Below the pieces are notes generated by a model. The model had not been told where the DNA came from, made no database searches, and saw only the letters and a program-made list of their open reading frames with translations. Of a DNA stretch of 39,579 nucleotides, positions 1 to 9,193 are shown one piece after another. The stretch spans positions 34,786 through 74,364 of the forward strand of contig DLHW01000013.1 of NCBI GenBank assembly GCA_002483425.1, read 5' to 3'. The translations under genes were made by a program, and so were the position numbers. The stretch's first letter is position 1. Each line of letters opens with the position of its first letter. Source of the stretch: Methylococcaceae bacterium UBA7658. Lineage in GTDB: Bacteria; Pseudomonadota; Gammaproteobacteria; Methylococcales; Methylomonadaceae.

Positions 1-1
1 T

Positions 2-913
2 ATCCGTTTAGCCAAAACCGCGGACGCCGATACTTTATTAGCCGCAGCCGCCGATTGCTATGCGCGATTGCCGGCAGTTTCCGGCCAATCTTTTTATACC
101 GGTAAACCGATGATTCGTATTTTCCGGGACGATTCCGAATTAGCCCAAGCCGTCAAACGCATCAAAGACGTGAATTACCGGCCTTATCTCAGCGATATTG
201 CTTTCCCCGGACAAACGCTCGACGGTCTTGCAACACCCTACGGTTATTGCTTGCAGAATCAGTGCGGGTATTTATCGACAGCGCCGCTGCTAACCTGTTT
301 GAAAAAAATTTTTACCCAACACAATGCTTACCGGCAAAGCGATGTGCCCTATAAGGCTATCGGATGCAATACTTTTGTCCATTGGGAAGACATAACCGCA
401 AAGCAGGTTATTTTCTGCGAAGGTTATCGCGCCCGGCAAAACCCTTGGTTTTCCTGGCTGCCTTTCCGCCCCGCGAAAGGCGAAATCCTTACCTTAGCCC
501 AGCATAGCGAATTACCGGACGCCATTCTCAATTTCGGTCATTGGCTGCTACCCTTAGATTCAGGCGAAATGCGTACCGGAGCAACTTTTGACCGAGAGTT
601 TATCGATACGAAACCAACCGGTGATGGACGAATACGATTATTAAATAGCTTAAAATCGCTTAGTCCGGATCTAGCGCGATCTCCGGTCTTGCGGCATCAA
701 GCCGGCATAAGGCCATGCACGGCAGACCGTTATCCCTTTATCGGACAGCATCCGGACTATAAACAGTTGGCGATTTTCAACGGCTTCGGCTCCAAAGGCA
801 GCTTACAGATCCCTTGGTACAGCTTGCGTTTTGCCGATTTTCTGTTAACCGGCAAACCTCTTCCGGCCTCTTGTGATATCCAACGTTATCGAACCCTCTA
901 TTCCGCTGGTTAA
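2..913 (+). CDS. FAD-dependent oxidoreductase, DAO family (5' end missing)
   Basis: The reading frame is open to the left edge, so this is the C-terminal part (303 residues visible) of a longer protein; the FAD-binding N-terminus lies outside. What remains looks like the substrate and C-terminal FAD-contacting part of the D-amino-acid/glycine oxidase fold. A GIRPCTADRYPFIG segment is followed by a glycine-rich FNGFGSKGS turn, the place where this family closes over the flavin. Similar proteins are annotated simply as FAD-binding oxidoreductase. The C-terminal half of MnmC (cmnm5U oxidase) has the same fold. The stop overlaps the start of the MnmM-type methyltransferase by 41 bases, so the two are translationally linked. 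Substrate is not shown by the sequence; a tRNA-modification role is inference from the neighbour. Confidence 0.8.
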   Translation: MRLAKTADADTLLAAAADCYARLPAVSGQSFYTGKPMIRIFRDDSELAQAVKRIKDVNYRPYLSDIAFPGQTLDGLATPYGYCLQNQCGYLSTAPLLTCLKKIFTQHNAYRQSDVPYKAIGCNTFVHWEDITAKQVIFCEGYRARQNPWFSWLPFRPAKGEILTLAQHSELPDAILNFGHWLLPLDSGEMRTGATFDREFIDTKPTGDGRIRLLNSLKSLSPDLARSPVLRHQAGIRPCTADRYPFIGQHPDYKQLAIFNGFGSKGSLQIPWYSLRFADFLLTGKPLPASCDIQRYRTLYSAG

Positions 914-1466
914 ATTCGCCCACGATTTGATCCACAGCAAGATCGGAGCCGGGGATAGTGTAATCGACGCTACCGTAGGTAACGGTCACGACAGCGTATT
1001 TTTGCTTGAATCGGTTGCGCCCGGCGGACTGGTATACGGCTTCGATATCCAACAAGCCGCGCTCGATAGCGTTCTTGTCAAGCTGCAAAACCACCCCGCG
1101 CGTGATCGTCTTATCCTAATAAAAGCAAGTCATTGTGTAATGGGCGATTACATTCCGCCCGGCGCCCACGGCAACATTAAGGCCGTCATGTTTAATTTAG
1201 GGTATTTACCCGGCGGCGATAAGCACATTATCACTCAGTCCGAATCGACGGTGCGGGCAATAGCCGAAGCCTGCCGCCTGTTGCGCTGCGGCGGTATTGT
1301 TACGATCCTTACTTATCCCGGTCATGACGGCGGAAAATTGGAAACCGGGGCGGTCCGCACATGGTGTTCGGCGCTGGATGGAAACCGGTATCGCGTTGCT
1401 TGTTACGAAAATCGCCCGGACAATCCCGCTGCGCCTAAACTTTTCGCCGTCGCCAAAATTGCTTAA
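873..1466 (+). CDS. mnmM: MnmM/YtqB-type class I SAM-dependent methyltransferase
   Basis: A 197-residue methyltransferase, close to the usual length of the YtqB family. The SAM-binding motif I is DATVGNGHDS (about residues 32-41), and the family signature FNLGYLPGGDK is at about residues 107-117. In Bacillus and other bacteria this family (MnmM) methylates 5-aminomethyl-2-thiouridine at the tRNA wobble position to give mnm5s2U34. The start is GTG, inside the end of the upstream oxidoreductase; no ATG in this frame lies near the expected N-terminus. The family assignment is good; the exact tRNA reaction is taken from family knowledge. The oxidoreductase next door could supply the preceding oxidation step, as the two halves of MnmC do in Escherichia coli. 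Confidence 0.78.
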   Translation: MISNVIEPSIPLVKFAHDLIHSKIGAGDSVIDATVGNGHDSVFLLESVAPGGLVYGFDIQQAALDSVLVKLQNHPARDRLILIKASHCVMGDYIPPGAHGNIKAVMFNLGYLPGGDKHIITQSESTVRAIAEACRLLRCGGIVTILTYPGHDGGKLETGAVRTWCSALDGNRYRVACYENRPDNPAAPKLFAVAKIA

Positions 1467-1483
1467 AGAGGAAAAAAAGATTC

Positions 1484-1492
1484 TGGTATCAT
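1484..1492 (+). promoter_or_regulatory. candidate extended -10 promoter for ppnP
   Basis: TGGTATCAT gives a TGn plus TATCAT extended -10, about 35 bases before the ppnP start. No good -35 lies at normal spacing, and the stretch is flanked by loosely complementary AAAGAGG and CCTCTTT. The call rests on one motif only. Confidence 0.3.
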
Positions 1493-1529
1493 GTCCGCCT
1501 CTTTTTAACATCCGATCTTAAGGACTAGC

Positions 1530-1844
1530 ATGACTGAATTCAATAACGTCTCGATCGTCAAAAAAGCTAACGTTTATTTTGGCGGTAATGTGAGCAGCCG
1601 TACTCTTAAATTTGCCGACGGTTCGATAAAAACCTTGGGCTTCATGCTGCCAGGCGAGTACACCTTCAACACCGGCGCTAAAGAAATCATGGAGATACTC
1701 GGCGGCGATCTGGATGTGTTACTGCCCGGCTCGACGGACTGGCAAGCAATTACCGGCGGCGAATCCTTCGATGTGCCCGCCAATGCTCAATTCACAGTGA
1801 AAATAAAAAACCCGGTGGATTATATTTGTTCGTTCTTGCAATAA
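1530..1844 (+). CDS. ppnP: pyrimidine/purine nucleoside phosphorylase PpnP
   Basis: A 104-residue single-domain cupin of the DUF1255/YaiE family, near the 94 residues of the Escherichia coli protein. It matches along its length: an N-terminal NVYFGGNVSSRTL segment, GFMLPGEYTF, and a C-terminal FDVPANAQFTVK followed by YICSF. PpnP cleaves nucleosides such as uridine, adenosine and inosine with phosphate to a base and ribose-1-phosphate in the cytoplasm. A TAAGGA Shine-Dalgarno (1519-1524) sits well placed before the ATG. It stands between the tRNA-methyltransferase pair and apeB and looks separately transcribed. Confidence 0.93.
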   Translation: MTEFNNVSIVKKANVYFGGNVSSRTLKFADGSIKTLGFMLPGEYTFNTGAKEIMEILGGDLDVLLPGSTDWQAITGGESFDVPANAQFTVKIKNPVDYICSFLQ

Positions 1845-1943
1845 CCGCAAAGTGAGTATTCGATTTTATCGGCCTACCCTACCGGCCGGACTTAAAGACG
1901 TTAGACACCCGAATCCGGTAAGCCATTCGAGACCGGACATCGT

Positions 1944-3245
1944 ATGACGCATACGCATCCTATCCAAACTTTGCTGACTTTCATCGACGAAAGCCCGAGT
2001 CCTTGGCATGCTGTCAAAACTATCGAAGCATGTCTCCAGCCCTTTAACTTCCAAAGATTGGACGAAACCGCCGAATGGCGTTTGCAGCCTGGCGGACGTT
2101 ATTTTACGGTCCGGGACGATTCGTCAATTATCCTCTTCATCCTAGGCCATAAACCGCTGCTGGATACCGGTTACAAAATCATCGGGGCGCATACGGATTC
2201 GCCCGGCTTAAGAGTTAAACCGAATGCGATTCAAAGCAAAAACGGTTTAATCCGGTTAAACGTCGAAATCTACGGCAGTCCGATTCTGGCGACTTTTACC
2301 GACCGGGATTTAAGTCTTGCCGGGCGGCTTTGCTACAAAAACAATCAAAACCGGATTGAACGTTGTTTGATCAAGTTCGACCGGCCTTTGCTACGGCTGC
2401 CAAATTTGGCAATCCACATGAACAGGACGGTCAATGAAGACGGTCTCAAACTGCATAAGCAAAATGAACTGCCGCTGATCTTATCGGCCCTTGCTGAAGA
2501 TCAAATACCGCCCGGTTTTTTCACAGAGTTGCTTTATGAAAAGTCCGGTCTTGATACCGGTCAAATCATGACCTGGGATTTAGCCGTTTACGACACCCAA
2601 AAAGGCTCGATCTGGGGCCGCAACGGCGAATTCTACAGCAGCAGCCGGATCGATAACCTCGCATCCTGCCACGCCGCAGTAAGCGCATTATTGGATGAAT
2701 CCGTGCTGGCTAGCGGCAGTACCGTCATGTGCGCTTTATTCGATCACGAAGAAATCGGCAGCGAAAGCAAACACGGCGCAGCAGGCAGTTTTCTGACGGA
2801 TGTATTGCAACGGGTCGCTTCTTGGAATAAAACCGGCGCTCAGGATTATCATCGGATCTTAGCGAAAAGCTTTTTCATCAGCGCCGATATGGCGCATGCT
2901 TATCACCCCAATTTTCCGAACGCTTATGACGACGACCATAAGGTTCTGGTTAACCGCGGCCCGGTTATTAAGGTTAACGCCAATGTGCGCTACAGTTCGG
3001 AAGGCGTTTCCGAAGCCATGTTTATCGACTGGTGCCACGATGCCGGCGCGCCTTTCCAGCGCTATTCACATCGCTGCGATTTACCTTGCGGAAGCACCAT
3101 CGGACCGATCGCCTCCGCTAAAACCGGTATTCGCTCAATCGATATAGGAAATCCGATGTGGGCTATGCACAGCATCCGGGAAAGCGCCGGCGTATACGAC
3201 CATAATAATCTGATTAATATATTAAAAGCATTTTTTACCGCTTAA
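1944..3245 (+). CDS. apeB: M18 family aminopeptidase ApeB
   Basis: A 433-residue metallo-aminopeptidase of family M18, the normal length for bacterial ApeB. Metal-binding and catalytic motifs are intact: AHTDSPGLRVKP with His83 and Asp85; DHEEIGSESKHGAAGS, carrying the catalytic/metal glutamates; and near the C-terminus a conserved RCDLPCGSTIG block followed by GNPMWAMHSIRE. M18 enzymes are large cytoplasmic dodecamers that remove N-terminal residues, often acidic ones. About 100 bases separate it from ppnP, without an evident terminator. The start gives an N-terminus (HPIQTLLTFIDESPSPWHAV) typical of the family. Confidence 0.95.
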   Translation: MTHTHPIQTLLTFIDESPSPWHAVKTIEACLQPFNFQRLDETAEWRLQPGGRYFTVRDDSSIILFILGHKPLLDTGYKIIGAHTDSPGLRVKPNAIQSKNGLIRLNVEIYGSPILATFTDRDLSLAGRLCYKNNQNRIERCLIKFDRPLLRLPNLAIHMNRTVNEDGLKLHKQNELPLILSALAEDQIPPGFFTELLYEKSGLDTGQIMTWDLAVYDTQKGSIWGRNGEFYSSSRIDNLASCHAAVSALLDESVLASGSTVMCALFDHEEIGSESKHGAAGSFLTDVLQRVASWNKTGAQDYHRILAKSFFISADMAHAYHPNFPNAYDDDHKVLVNRGPVIKVNANVRYSSEGVSEAMFIDWCHDAGAPFQRYSHRCDLPCGSTIGPIASAKTGIRSIDIGNPMWAMHSIRESAGVYDHNNLINILKAFFTA

Positions 3246-3413
3246 CCGGCCAAATAGTCGTTGTCTTAATACGGCCTTAAAACCGGAATTCCGCCTTAAT
3301 TTGATTTTGTTCAAACTTACTTGTGTTGTAAAAATTTATTTTGTGATACAAGACAGTGTAGATTTTATCGGTTCCGCTTTTATCCGGAGAGCTTAATTTA
3401 GTGACGTAAATCA

Positions 3414-3974
3414 ATGAAGGACTTTTTTCTAACAAGAACGTTACTAAGCTTGATCATTCTATTTTCAAGCAATCTGCCCGCCAATGACGCTAATCTTGAA
3501 TATAAGATTAAGGCCGGTTATCTCTATAATTTCACCAAATTTATCACTTGGCCCGAGCTGACAAGCCCGACCTTCAATCTTTGCATTGTCGGCGGCGACC
3601 CCTTCGGCCCAATCATCGATCCAATCGAAAAAAAAACTGCTTTTGCCCGTTCGATAAAAATTATCCGGCTGCCGGAAAACGAATACCTCTCGATTTCCGG
3701 TACGAAATTCGATTGCCACATTCTTTACCTCGGCGAAACGGGTAATCCGAAAACGGTACTCGAAAAAGCGCTACGTTTTAAAAAACCGGCAACCTTAATC
3801 GTCGGCGAAGAGGAAGAACTTATACCGGACGGCGAAATGATTAATTTCGTCAACCGGGACGGCAAAATCAAGTTGCAAATCAATTTGCAATCGGTCAAAC
3901 ACAGCGAGCTTAAAATCAGCGCAAAGTTGCTGGAAATAGCTGAAGTGGTTAAGGAATCCTATCATGACAAATAG
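3414..3974 (+). CDS. YfiR family periplasmic protein
   Basis: 186 residues with a signal peptide (hydrophobic core about 7-20, ending near LPANDA). It carries the hallmarks of the YfiR/DUF4154 family: KAGYLYNFTKFITWP at the mature N-terminus, CIVGGDPFG, GEMINFVNRDGKIKLQIN and LKISAKLLEIA at the C-terminus. In Pseudomonas aeruginosa YfiR is the periplasmic inhibitor of the membrane diguanylate cyclase YfiN. Here the next gene encodes a membrane GGDEF-EAL protein and overlaps this one by 11 bases (ATG at 3964, stop at 3972-3974), a strong sign of a functional pair. The ligand or redox signal that would release inhibition is not visible. Confidence 0.88.
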   Translation: MKDFFLTRTLLSLIILFSSNLPANDANLEYKIKAGYLYNFTKFITWPELTSPTFNLCIVGGDPFGPIIDPIEKKTAFARSIKIIRLPENEYLSISGTKFDCHILYLGETGNPKTVLEKALRFKKPATLIVGEEEELIPDGEMINFVNRDGKIKLQINLQSVKHSELKISAKLLEIAEVVKESYHDK

Positions 3975-6369
3975 GTTCAGCCATCTGTCGATTGACCGTA
4001 AACTGTTATTAATACTACTATTTTCCAGCTTATCGTCGCTGCTTTTCGCGGGTGTTTTTTTAATCCTGCTGGAACTGACCGAATTCCAGCGCGCCACTAA
4101 ATCCGATATGAGCGCTTTGGCTCAAGTCATCGGCAACCGCAGCGCCGCCGCCTTGATTTTTGACGACAGAGGTCTTGCTGCTGAAAACTTAGCGGTTTTC
4201 AAGACTTTTCCTTCCGTTCAAACAACTTGTTTATATAATCAAAATCGCGAAGTATTCGTCAGCATGTCTAGCCGCGACGATAACAAACCGGTTTGCCCCG
4301 CCTCGATTGAAAACGAGACGACCCGGCTTGATAATAAGCAACTGATCGTTGTCGAACCCATCGTTTTGGATAATGAAACGCTGGGCACGGTTTACATCCG
4401 GGCAAGCTTGTACCGGGCTTACTGGCGTAAGATTCAGTTTATCGGCGTCTTATTTTTAGTATTAGTCGCCGTTTCCCTGATCACATTTTTACTTTCCCGG
4501 CCTTTGCTAAAGCTGATTACCGTGCCGGTCGGCAAACTTGTCAACACCGTTAAGCAAATCAGCGCCACCAGCGACTATTCATTGAGAGCGCCGAAATTAA
4601 GCGACGATGAAATGGGCGTCTTGGTCGATTCCTTCAATGCGCTTATCCAGACCGTTGAAAACCAGAGTCAAGCGCTAACCCGCGCAAAAGACCGCTATTT
4701 GACCTTATACGACGATAACCCGACCATGGTGTTCAATATATCGTCCGAAGGCATGATTTACTCCATCAATTTGACGGGCGCTAAACAGTTAGGGCTATCG
4801 GTCGAAGAATTGCAAAGCTGTTCAATTTTCGATTTTGTTCATGCCGGCGATACGCCTTTAATGCATGAATTAATCGCACGCTGCTTTGCCAACCCCTTAC
4901 ATGTCCACAATCAAGAACTGCGAAACATCTGTCAAAACGGCCGTATTATCTGGATCCGGGCGACCGCGCGCTTGGTTGAGAATGAAATGCACGAAAGCAG
5001 CCTGTTAATCGTCTGTGAAGACATTACGGAAACGCGGCTGTTAAATGAAAAAATCGCTTATCAGGCCGATCACGATGCGTTAACCGGACTGGCGAACCGG
5101 AATAAATTCGACCGGAACTTAAAACGCGCAATTGCGCTGGCGCACCAGGAAAATACCGAACATGCCCTGTGTTATATGGATCTTGACCAATTCAAGATTG
5201 TTAACGATACCTGCGGACATTTAGCCGGCGACGAATTACTCAGACAACTTGGCGATCTCCTTAAAAGACACATCCGCCAATACGATTTCGTGGCGCGCCT
5301 GGGCGGAGATGAGTTCGGGATTTTGATGTTTAACTGTTCGCCCAGTCAAGCTTATCAGGCGTGCGAAAAATTACGCGATTTGGTTAAAGATTTTAACTTT
5401 GCTTGGGAAGACAGAAGTTTTACGGTTGGCGTTAGTATTGGCGTTTCCTCGATCAATGTCACGAGCGGGAATGCCGTTGATTTATTGAAAGAAGCCGATG
5501 CGGCTTGTTATGCCGCCAAAGAGAAAGGCCGCAACCGGGTTCATGTGTTCAGCCCTGACGATGAAGAATTGGCGATGCGTCAAGGCGAGATGCAGTGGGT
5601 CGAAAAAATCCGGCAAGGCCTTGAACAAAATCGTTTTGCGCTGTACGGACAGCCTATCGCCCCGTTTCACGCTACCGGCGAAGGTCTGCACTTTGAAGCC
5701 TTATTGCGCTATTGCGACGACCGTGGCGACATTATTCCCCCCGGTGCTTTTTTTCCGGCTGCGGAACGTTACAATCTAGCGCCTGAATTGGACCGGTGGC
5801 TTATCGCCAATATTCTCGAATGGCTGGCCAGCAAGCCCGAATTTCTTAATATGTTGTCGATTTGTTCGATCAATCTTTCGGGCTTATCGTTGTCGGACGA
5901 GTCCATGCTGAGTTTTATCTCGGCACAATTCAAAAAATGGCCGGTACCGGCCAATAAAATCTGTTTTGAGATTACCGAAACCGCCGCCATTTCGAATTTC
6001 ACCTTTGCCAGCAACTTTATCCAACATTTGAAAGAACAAGGCTGTCTTTTTTCTCTGGATGATTTCGGCAGCGGGTTATCTTCCTTCGCTTACCTTAAAA
6101 AACTGCCGGTGGATTTTCTTAAAATCGACGGTCTGTTTGTAAAAGATATTCTTGACGACGAAGTCGATCGTGCGATGGTGAAATCCATTAATGAAGTCGG
6201 TCATGTCATGGCAAAGAAAACGATCGCCGAGTTTGTAGAGAACAAACAGATTTTTAACTTGCTGCGCGAACTCGGTGTGGATTACGGACAAGGCTACGGT
6301 ATAGGTCAACCGGTCCCGCTTGACGAGCTTAAACCGGTTTCGATAATCTTCGGCGACATTAAATTATGA
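3964..6369 (+). CDS. membrane-bound GGDEF-EAL c-di-GMP enzyme with HAMP and PAS domains
   Basis: 801 residues. Order seen: TM helix about 12-36, a short periplasmic domain, TM helix about 157-178, HAMP-like linker about 178-235, PAS domain about 245-358 ending in EDITE, GGDEF domain about 365-525, EAL domain about 545-795. The cyclase motif GGDEF (447-451) is intact and preceded at the right distance by an RQYD product-inhibition I-site (438-441). The EAL half keeps EALLR, the Asn of SINLS, EITE, DDFGSG, LKID and YGQGYGIGQP, so it may also be an active phosphodiesterase. Overlap with the YfiR-type gene suggests the periplasmic domain is its target, as in YfiR-YfiN. It is translationally coupled to the TonB receptor by an ATGA overlap. 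Confidence 0.93.
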   Translation: MTNRFSHLSIDRKLLLILLFSSLSSLLFAGVFLILLELTEFQRATKSDMSALAQVIGNRSAAALIFDDRGLAAENLAVFKTFPSVQTTCLYNQNREVFVSMSSRDDNKPVCPASIENETTRLDNKQLIVVEPIVLDNETLGTVYIRASLYRAYWRKIQFIGVLFLVLVAVSLITFLLSRPLLKLITVPVGKLVNTVKQISATSDYSLRAPKLSDDEMGVLVDSFNALIQTVENQSQALTRAKDRYLTLYDDNPTMVFNISSEGMIYSINLTGAKQLGLSVEELQSCSIFDFVHAGDTPLMHELIARCFANPLHVHNQELRNICQNGRIIWIRATARLVENEMHESSLLIVCEDITETRLLNEKIAYQADHDALTGLANRNKFDRNLKRAIALAHQENTEHALCYMDLDQFKIVNDTCGHLAGDELLRQLGDLLKRHIRQYDFVARLGGDEFGILMFNCSPSQAYQACEKLRDLVKDFNFAWEDRSFTVGVSIGVSSINVTSGNAVDLLKEADAACYAAKEKGRNRVHVFSPDDEELAMRQGEMQWVEKIRQGLEQNRFALYGQPIAPFHATGEGLHFEALLRYCDDRGDIIPPGAFFPAAERYNLAPELDRWLIANILEWLASKPEFLNMLSICSINLSGLSLSDESMLSFISAQFKKWPVPANKICFEITETAAISNFTFASNFIQHLKEQGCLFSLDDFGSGLSSFAYLKKLPVDFLKIDGLFVKDILDDEVDRAMVKSINEVGHVMAKKTIAEFVENKQIFNLLRELGVDYGQGYGIGQPVPLDELKPVSIIFGDIKL

Positions 6370-8534
6370 CGGCGAGTGCGCGACATCTATTAACGGCAAA
6401 AGCTTTTATATTGTTTATTCAAGTAACCAGTAGTTTTGCTGCAGAAACAAAACCGGCGGAAATGGAAAAATTTTTTGCCATGTCACCCGCCGAATTATCG
6501 GAGATAGCCGTTTCTATCGCCTCCGGCACACCCAAACCGGTTTTCCGCTCCGCCGGGTCGATCAGCGTCATTACCGGCGAACAAATTAAAACCATGGGCG
6601 CCACCGAATTATCCGAAGTCATCGCTACGATTCCGGGTATCCATGTCAGCTTGGAGGCTCTATCTCAAGATCCCGTCTATTCAGTCAGGGGCATTGCCAA
6701 CGAAAGCAACTCCCAGATACTGATGATGTTAAACGGCGCCCGCATCACTACACCATTGCATTCTTCAATGGATTTCGGCCCTAGCGTTCCCTTAGCTGCA
6801 GTCGAAAGAATCGAGGTGATCCGCGGTCCAGGCTCGGCCGTTTACGGCGCGGACGCGTTTGCTGGCGTCATCAACATCATCACCAAAAAGGCTGCGGACA
6901 TAGAGAGGGCACAATTGGGCGTCCGGGCAGGAAATTGGGGCAGCCAAAGCGGCTGGGGACTTTATGGGGATCATTGGCGCGACTGGGATGTTTCAGCGAA
7001 TGTGCAATATCAAGGTACGGACGGCGACAGCGGCAGGATCATCGAAGCCGACACCCAAACTCTTTTCGACAGGTTCTTCGAAAGCCGCGCCTCCCACGCC
7101 CCTGGCGGCATGAATACAGCATTCAAAAGCATCAACAGCCATTTGAATTTACAACGTAAACATTGGGACATCGGTTTTTGGGCTTACAACATCTTGAATT
7201 CGGGAACACGCGCAGGTTCTGGAGGCACTCTCGACCCGGACGGCAAAGCGGACGGCGACCAATACCTCGGCGATATCCGTTTTTCGACCGAAGATTGGTT
7301 CGACGACTGGGAGTTTCAGACGCATTTGAGCTACCTTAACTCAGGGCTTGCGGGCGATATCCACACCTTCCCCGATAATGCCCGATTCCCCATCGATGAA
7401 AACGGCGATATACAGTTTAATCCAAGGCAGGATCCGAATGAACCCGATAGATACACGACTTTTGTCGACGGCACAATCGACGTAATCGATTACACCCAAC
7501 AGATACCGTCCATCGAATTAACGTCCATCTTTACCGGACTCGACCAACACCAATTTCGTTTCAGCACGGGATTCCGTTATGAAAGCATTGTAACCAACAA
7601 GCACCTTACGAATTACGGACGCGGCACAATTAGCGGTAATAATCCGCCGCTTGTGGTGAACGACACTTTGAAAGACGTAACTGGCACTGAATTTTCTTTC
7701 CTGAAAGACACGCACCGGACAATCTGGTCAGGCGTTTTGCAAGATGAATGGCAGCTTATGGATGATTTGCAACTGACTTCCGGCGTCCGCTACGACCATT
7801 ACTCCGATTTCGGCAGCACCGTAAACCCCAGGCTTGCACTGGTTTGGGACATCGACCCTGAACTGACAGGCAAATTAATGTACGGTCGCGCCTTCAGGGC
7901 GCCGAACTTTTATGAGTTATCCCTGCAAAACAACCCTATTCTGCGAAGAAACTTCGCTTTGAAACCGGAAACCATCAACACGGGCGAATTGGCCTTCGAT
8001 TACCGCCCTTTCTCTTCCTTACGGACTGCTCTAAACTTTTATTACTATCACATCGAAGATTTGATTACCCCAGTCCTTAACGGGAACGTGCTCCAATATC
8101 AAAACTTCGGGGAACAGGACGGTTATGGAACGGAATTCGAATGGAATTGGCAATTTTCCGAAGAGTGGAATTTAACAGGCAATTACGCTTGGCAGTATTC
8201 GCGCAGCGCCTCAACCAAAATCCGGGTAACGGGCGTACCCGAACATCAATTCTATTTCGCCGCCAACTGGCGTTTCCTGCCCAAGTGGCAATTCCAGACT
8301 CAGCTCAATTGGGTTGGCGCCCGGGCATGGTCTCAGGATAGGCCGTTAAACGATTACCAAAGCGTCGATTTTACCCTGCGCAGCAACAAACTGTGTGGGC
8401 ATATCAATTTCGCGGCCTCGCTAAGGAACGCATTCGATAATAATAACTTCGAACCGGCTAGAATCCAGGGTTACCCTTCGAATTATCCTTTACCAGGACG
8501 AAGCTATTACCTTGAAACTTCAATCGATTTTTAA
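6366..8534 (+). CDS. TonB-dependent outer-membrane receptor
   Basis: 722 residues, with an N-terminal signal peptide (about 1-25). A segment AELSEIAVSIASGTPKPV matches the 'ELxxIxVxSxS+xP' region that precedes the plug in one branch of TonB receptors. A plug domain follows (VITGEQIKTMGATEL; VERIEVIRGPGSAVYGADAF), then a beta-barrel rich in aromatic/Asp/Asn strands with ARLALVWDIDPELTG-type repeats, ending in ETSIDF with the terminal Phe needed for outer-membrane insertion. The substrate cannot be read. The start overlaps the GGDEF-EAL stop (ATGA), so receptor and c-di-GMP enzyme are made together. The context suggests a receptor that informs, or is controlled by, c-di-GMP signalling; this is inference. 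Confidence 0.93.
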   Translation: MTASARHLLTAKAFILFIQVTSSFAAETKPAEMEKFFAMSPAELSEIAVSIASGTPKPVFRSAGSISVITGEQIKTMGATELSEVIATIPGIHVSLEALSQDPVYSVRGIANESNSQILMMLNGARITTPLHSSMDFGPSVPLAAVERIEVIRGPGSAVYGADAFAGVINIITKKAADIERAQLGVRAGNWGSQSGWGLYGDHWRDWDVSANVQYQGTDGDSGRIIEADTQTLFDRFFESRASHAPGGMNTAFKSINSHLNLQRKHWDIGFWAYNILNSGTRAGSGGTLDPDGKADGDQYLGDIRFSTEDWFDDWEFQTHLSYLNSGLAGDIHTFPDNARFPIDENGDIQFNPRQDPNEPDRYTTFVDGTIDVIDYTQQIPSIELTSIFTGLDQHQFRFSTGFRYESIVTNKHLTNYGRGTISGNNPPLVVNDTLKDVTGTEFSFLKDTHRTIWSGVLQDEWQLMDDLQLTSGVRYDHYSDFGSTVNPRLALVWDIDPELTGKLMYGRAFRAPNFYELSLQNNPILRRNFALKPETINTGELAFDYRPFSSLRTALNFYYYHIEDLITPVLNGNVLQYQNFGEQDGYGTEFEWNWQFSEEWNLTGNYAWQYSRSASTKIRVTGVPEHQFYFAANWRFLPKWQFQTQLNWVGARAWSQDRPLNDYQSVDFTLRSNKLCGHINFAASLRNAFDNNNFEPARIQGYPSNYPLPGRSYYLETSIDF

Positions 8535-8546
8535 AATTCGCCAGCC

Positions 8547-9170
8547 TTGAAACAAACCGGACTTGATTTTGAAACCGGCCCGATCGATTTCAATTTAGCG
8601 GAAGGAACCGTTGTCCAACTGTACAAACAATTTTACCCGCACGATCAAGCCGACAGCTTATTCGCTTCGTTGCTGACCGGCATCGCCTGGGCGGAAGAAG
8701 AAATCTTTCTCTTCGAAAAATGGGTGAAAGTCCCGCGTTTGATGTGTTGGTACGGCGATCCGGAGGCTTATTACCGTTATTCGGGTGTCAACCATACCCC
8801 TAAACCGTGGCTTCCCGGACTTTTGTATATCAAAAACAAACTCGAGCAGCAATGCCGGTGCGATTTCAACAGCGTCCTAGCCAATTTATACCGCGACGGC
8901 AACGATTCGATGGGTTGCCATGCCGACAATGAGAAAGAATTAGGCGCCAACCCAACGATTGCTTCCTTAAGTTTGGGAGACGAGCGTTTGTTTAAGCTGC
9001 AACACAAGAAAACCAAGCAGAAATTGAATATTAATTTAGCTCACGGCGACTTGTTGGTTATGGGCGGAACCTGCCAACGATTTTGGCACCATTCCGTCCC
9101 CAAAACCAAAACGTTTAAAAAGCCACGGATTAACCTGACTTTCCGGAAAATAATACCCGAGAATAGATAA
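8547..9170 (+). CDS. AlkB-like 2-oxoglutarate/Fe(II) dioxygenase
   Basis: 207 residues from a TTG start 12 bases after the TonB receptor stop; the preceding in-frame codon block contains that stop, so no longer N-terminus is possible. It resembles the ALKBH2/3-like group: VPRLMCWYGD and HTPKPWLPGL early, the iron-binding HxD in GCHADNE, the distal iron His in FWHHSVPK, and the 2-oxoglutarate arginine in RINLTFR. AlkB enzymes reverse 1-methyladenine and 3-methylcytosine damage in nucleic acids by oxidative demethylation. The close spacing suggests co-transcription with the receptor, although no functional link is obvious. Confidence 0.88.
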   Translation: MKQTGLDFETGPIDFNLAEGTVVQLYKQFYPHDQADSLFASLLTGIAWAEEEIFLFEKWVKVPRLMCWYGDPEAYYRYSGVNHTPKPWLPGLLYIKNKLEQQCRCDFNSVLANLYRDGNDSMGCHADNEKELGANPTIASLSLGDERLFKLQHKKTKQKLNINLAHGDLLVMGGTCQRFWHHSVPKTKTFKKPRINLTFRKIIPENR

Positions 9171-9193
9171 AAGAATTAAGCGTTAACTATGGG

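Noticed and set aside
2..913. Calling the first gene mnmC
   Set aside because: MnmC is a single protein with its own methyltransferase domain; here a different methyltransferase follows and only a partial oxidoreductase is visible.
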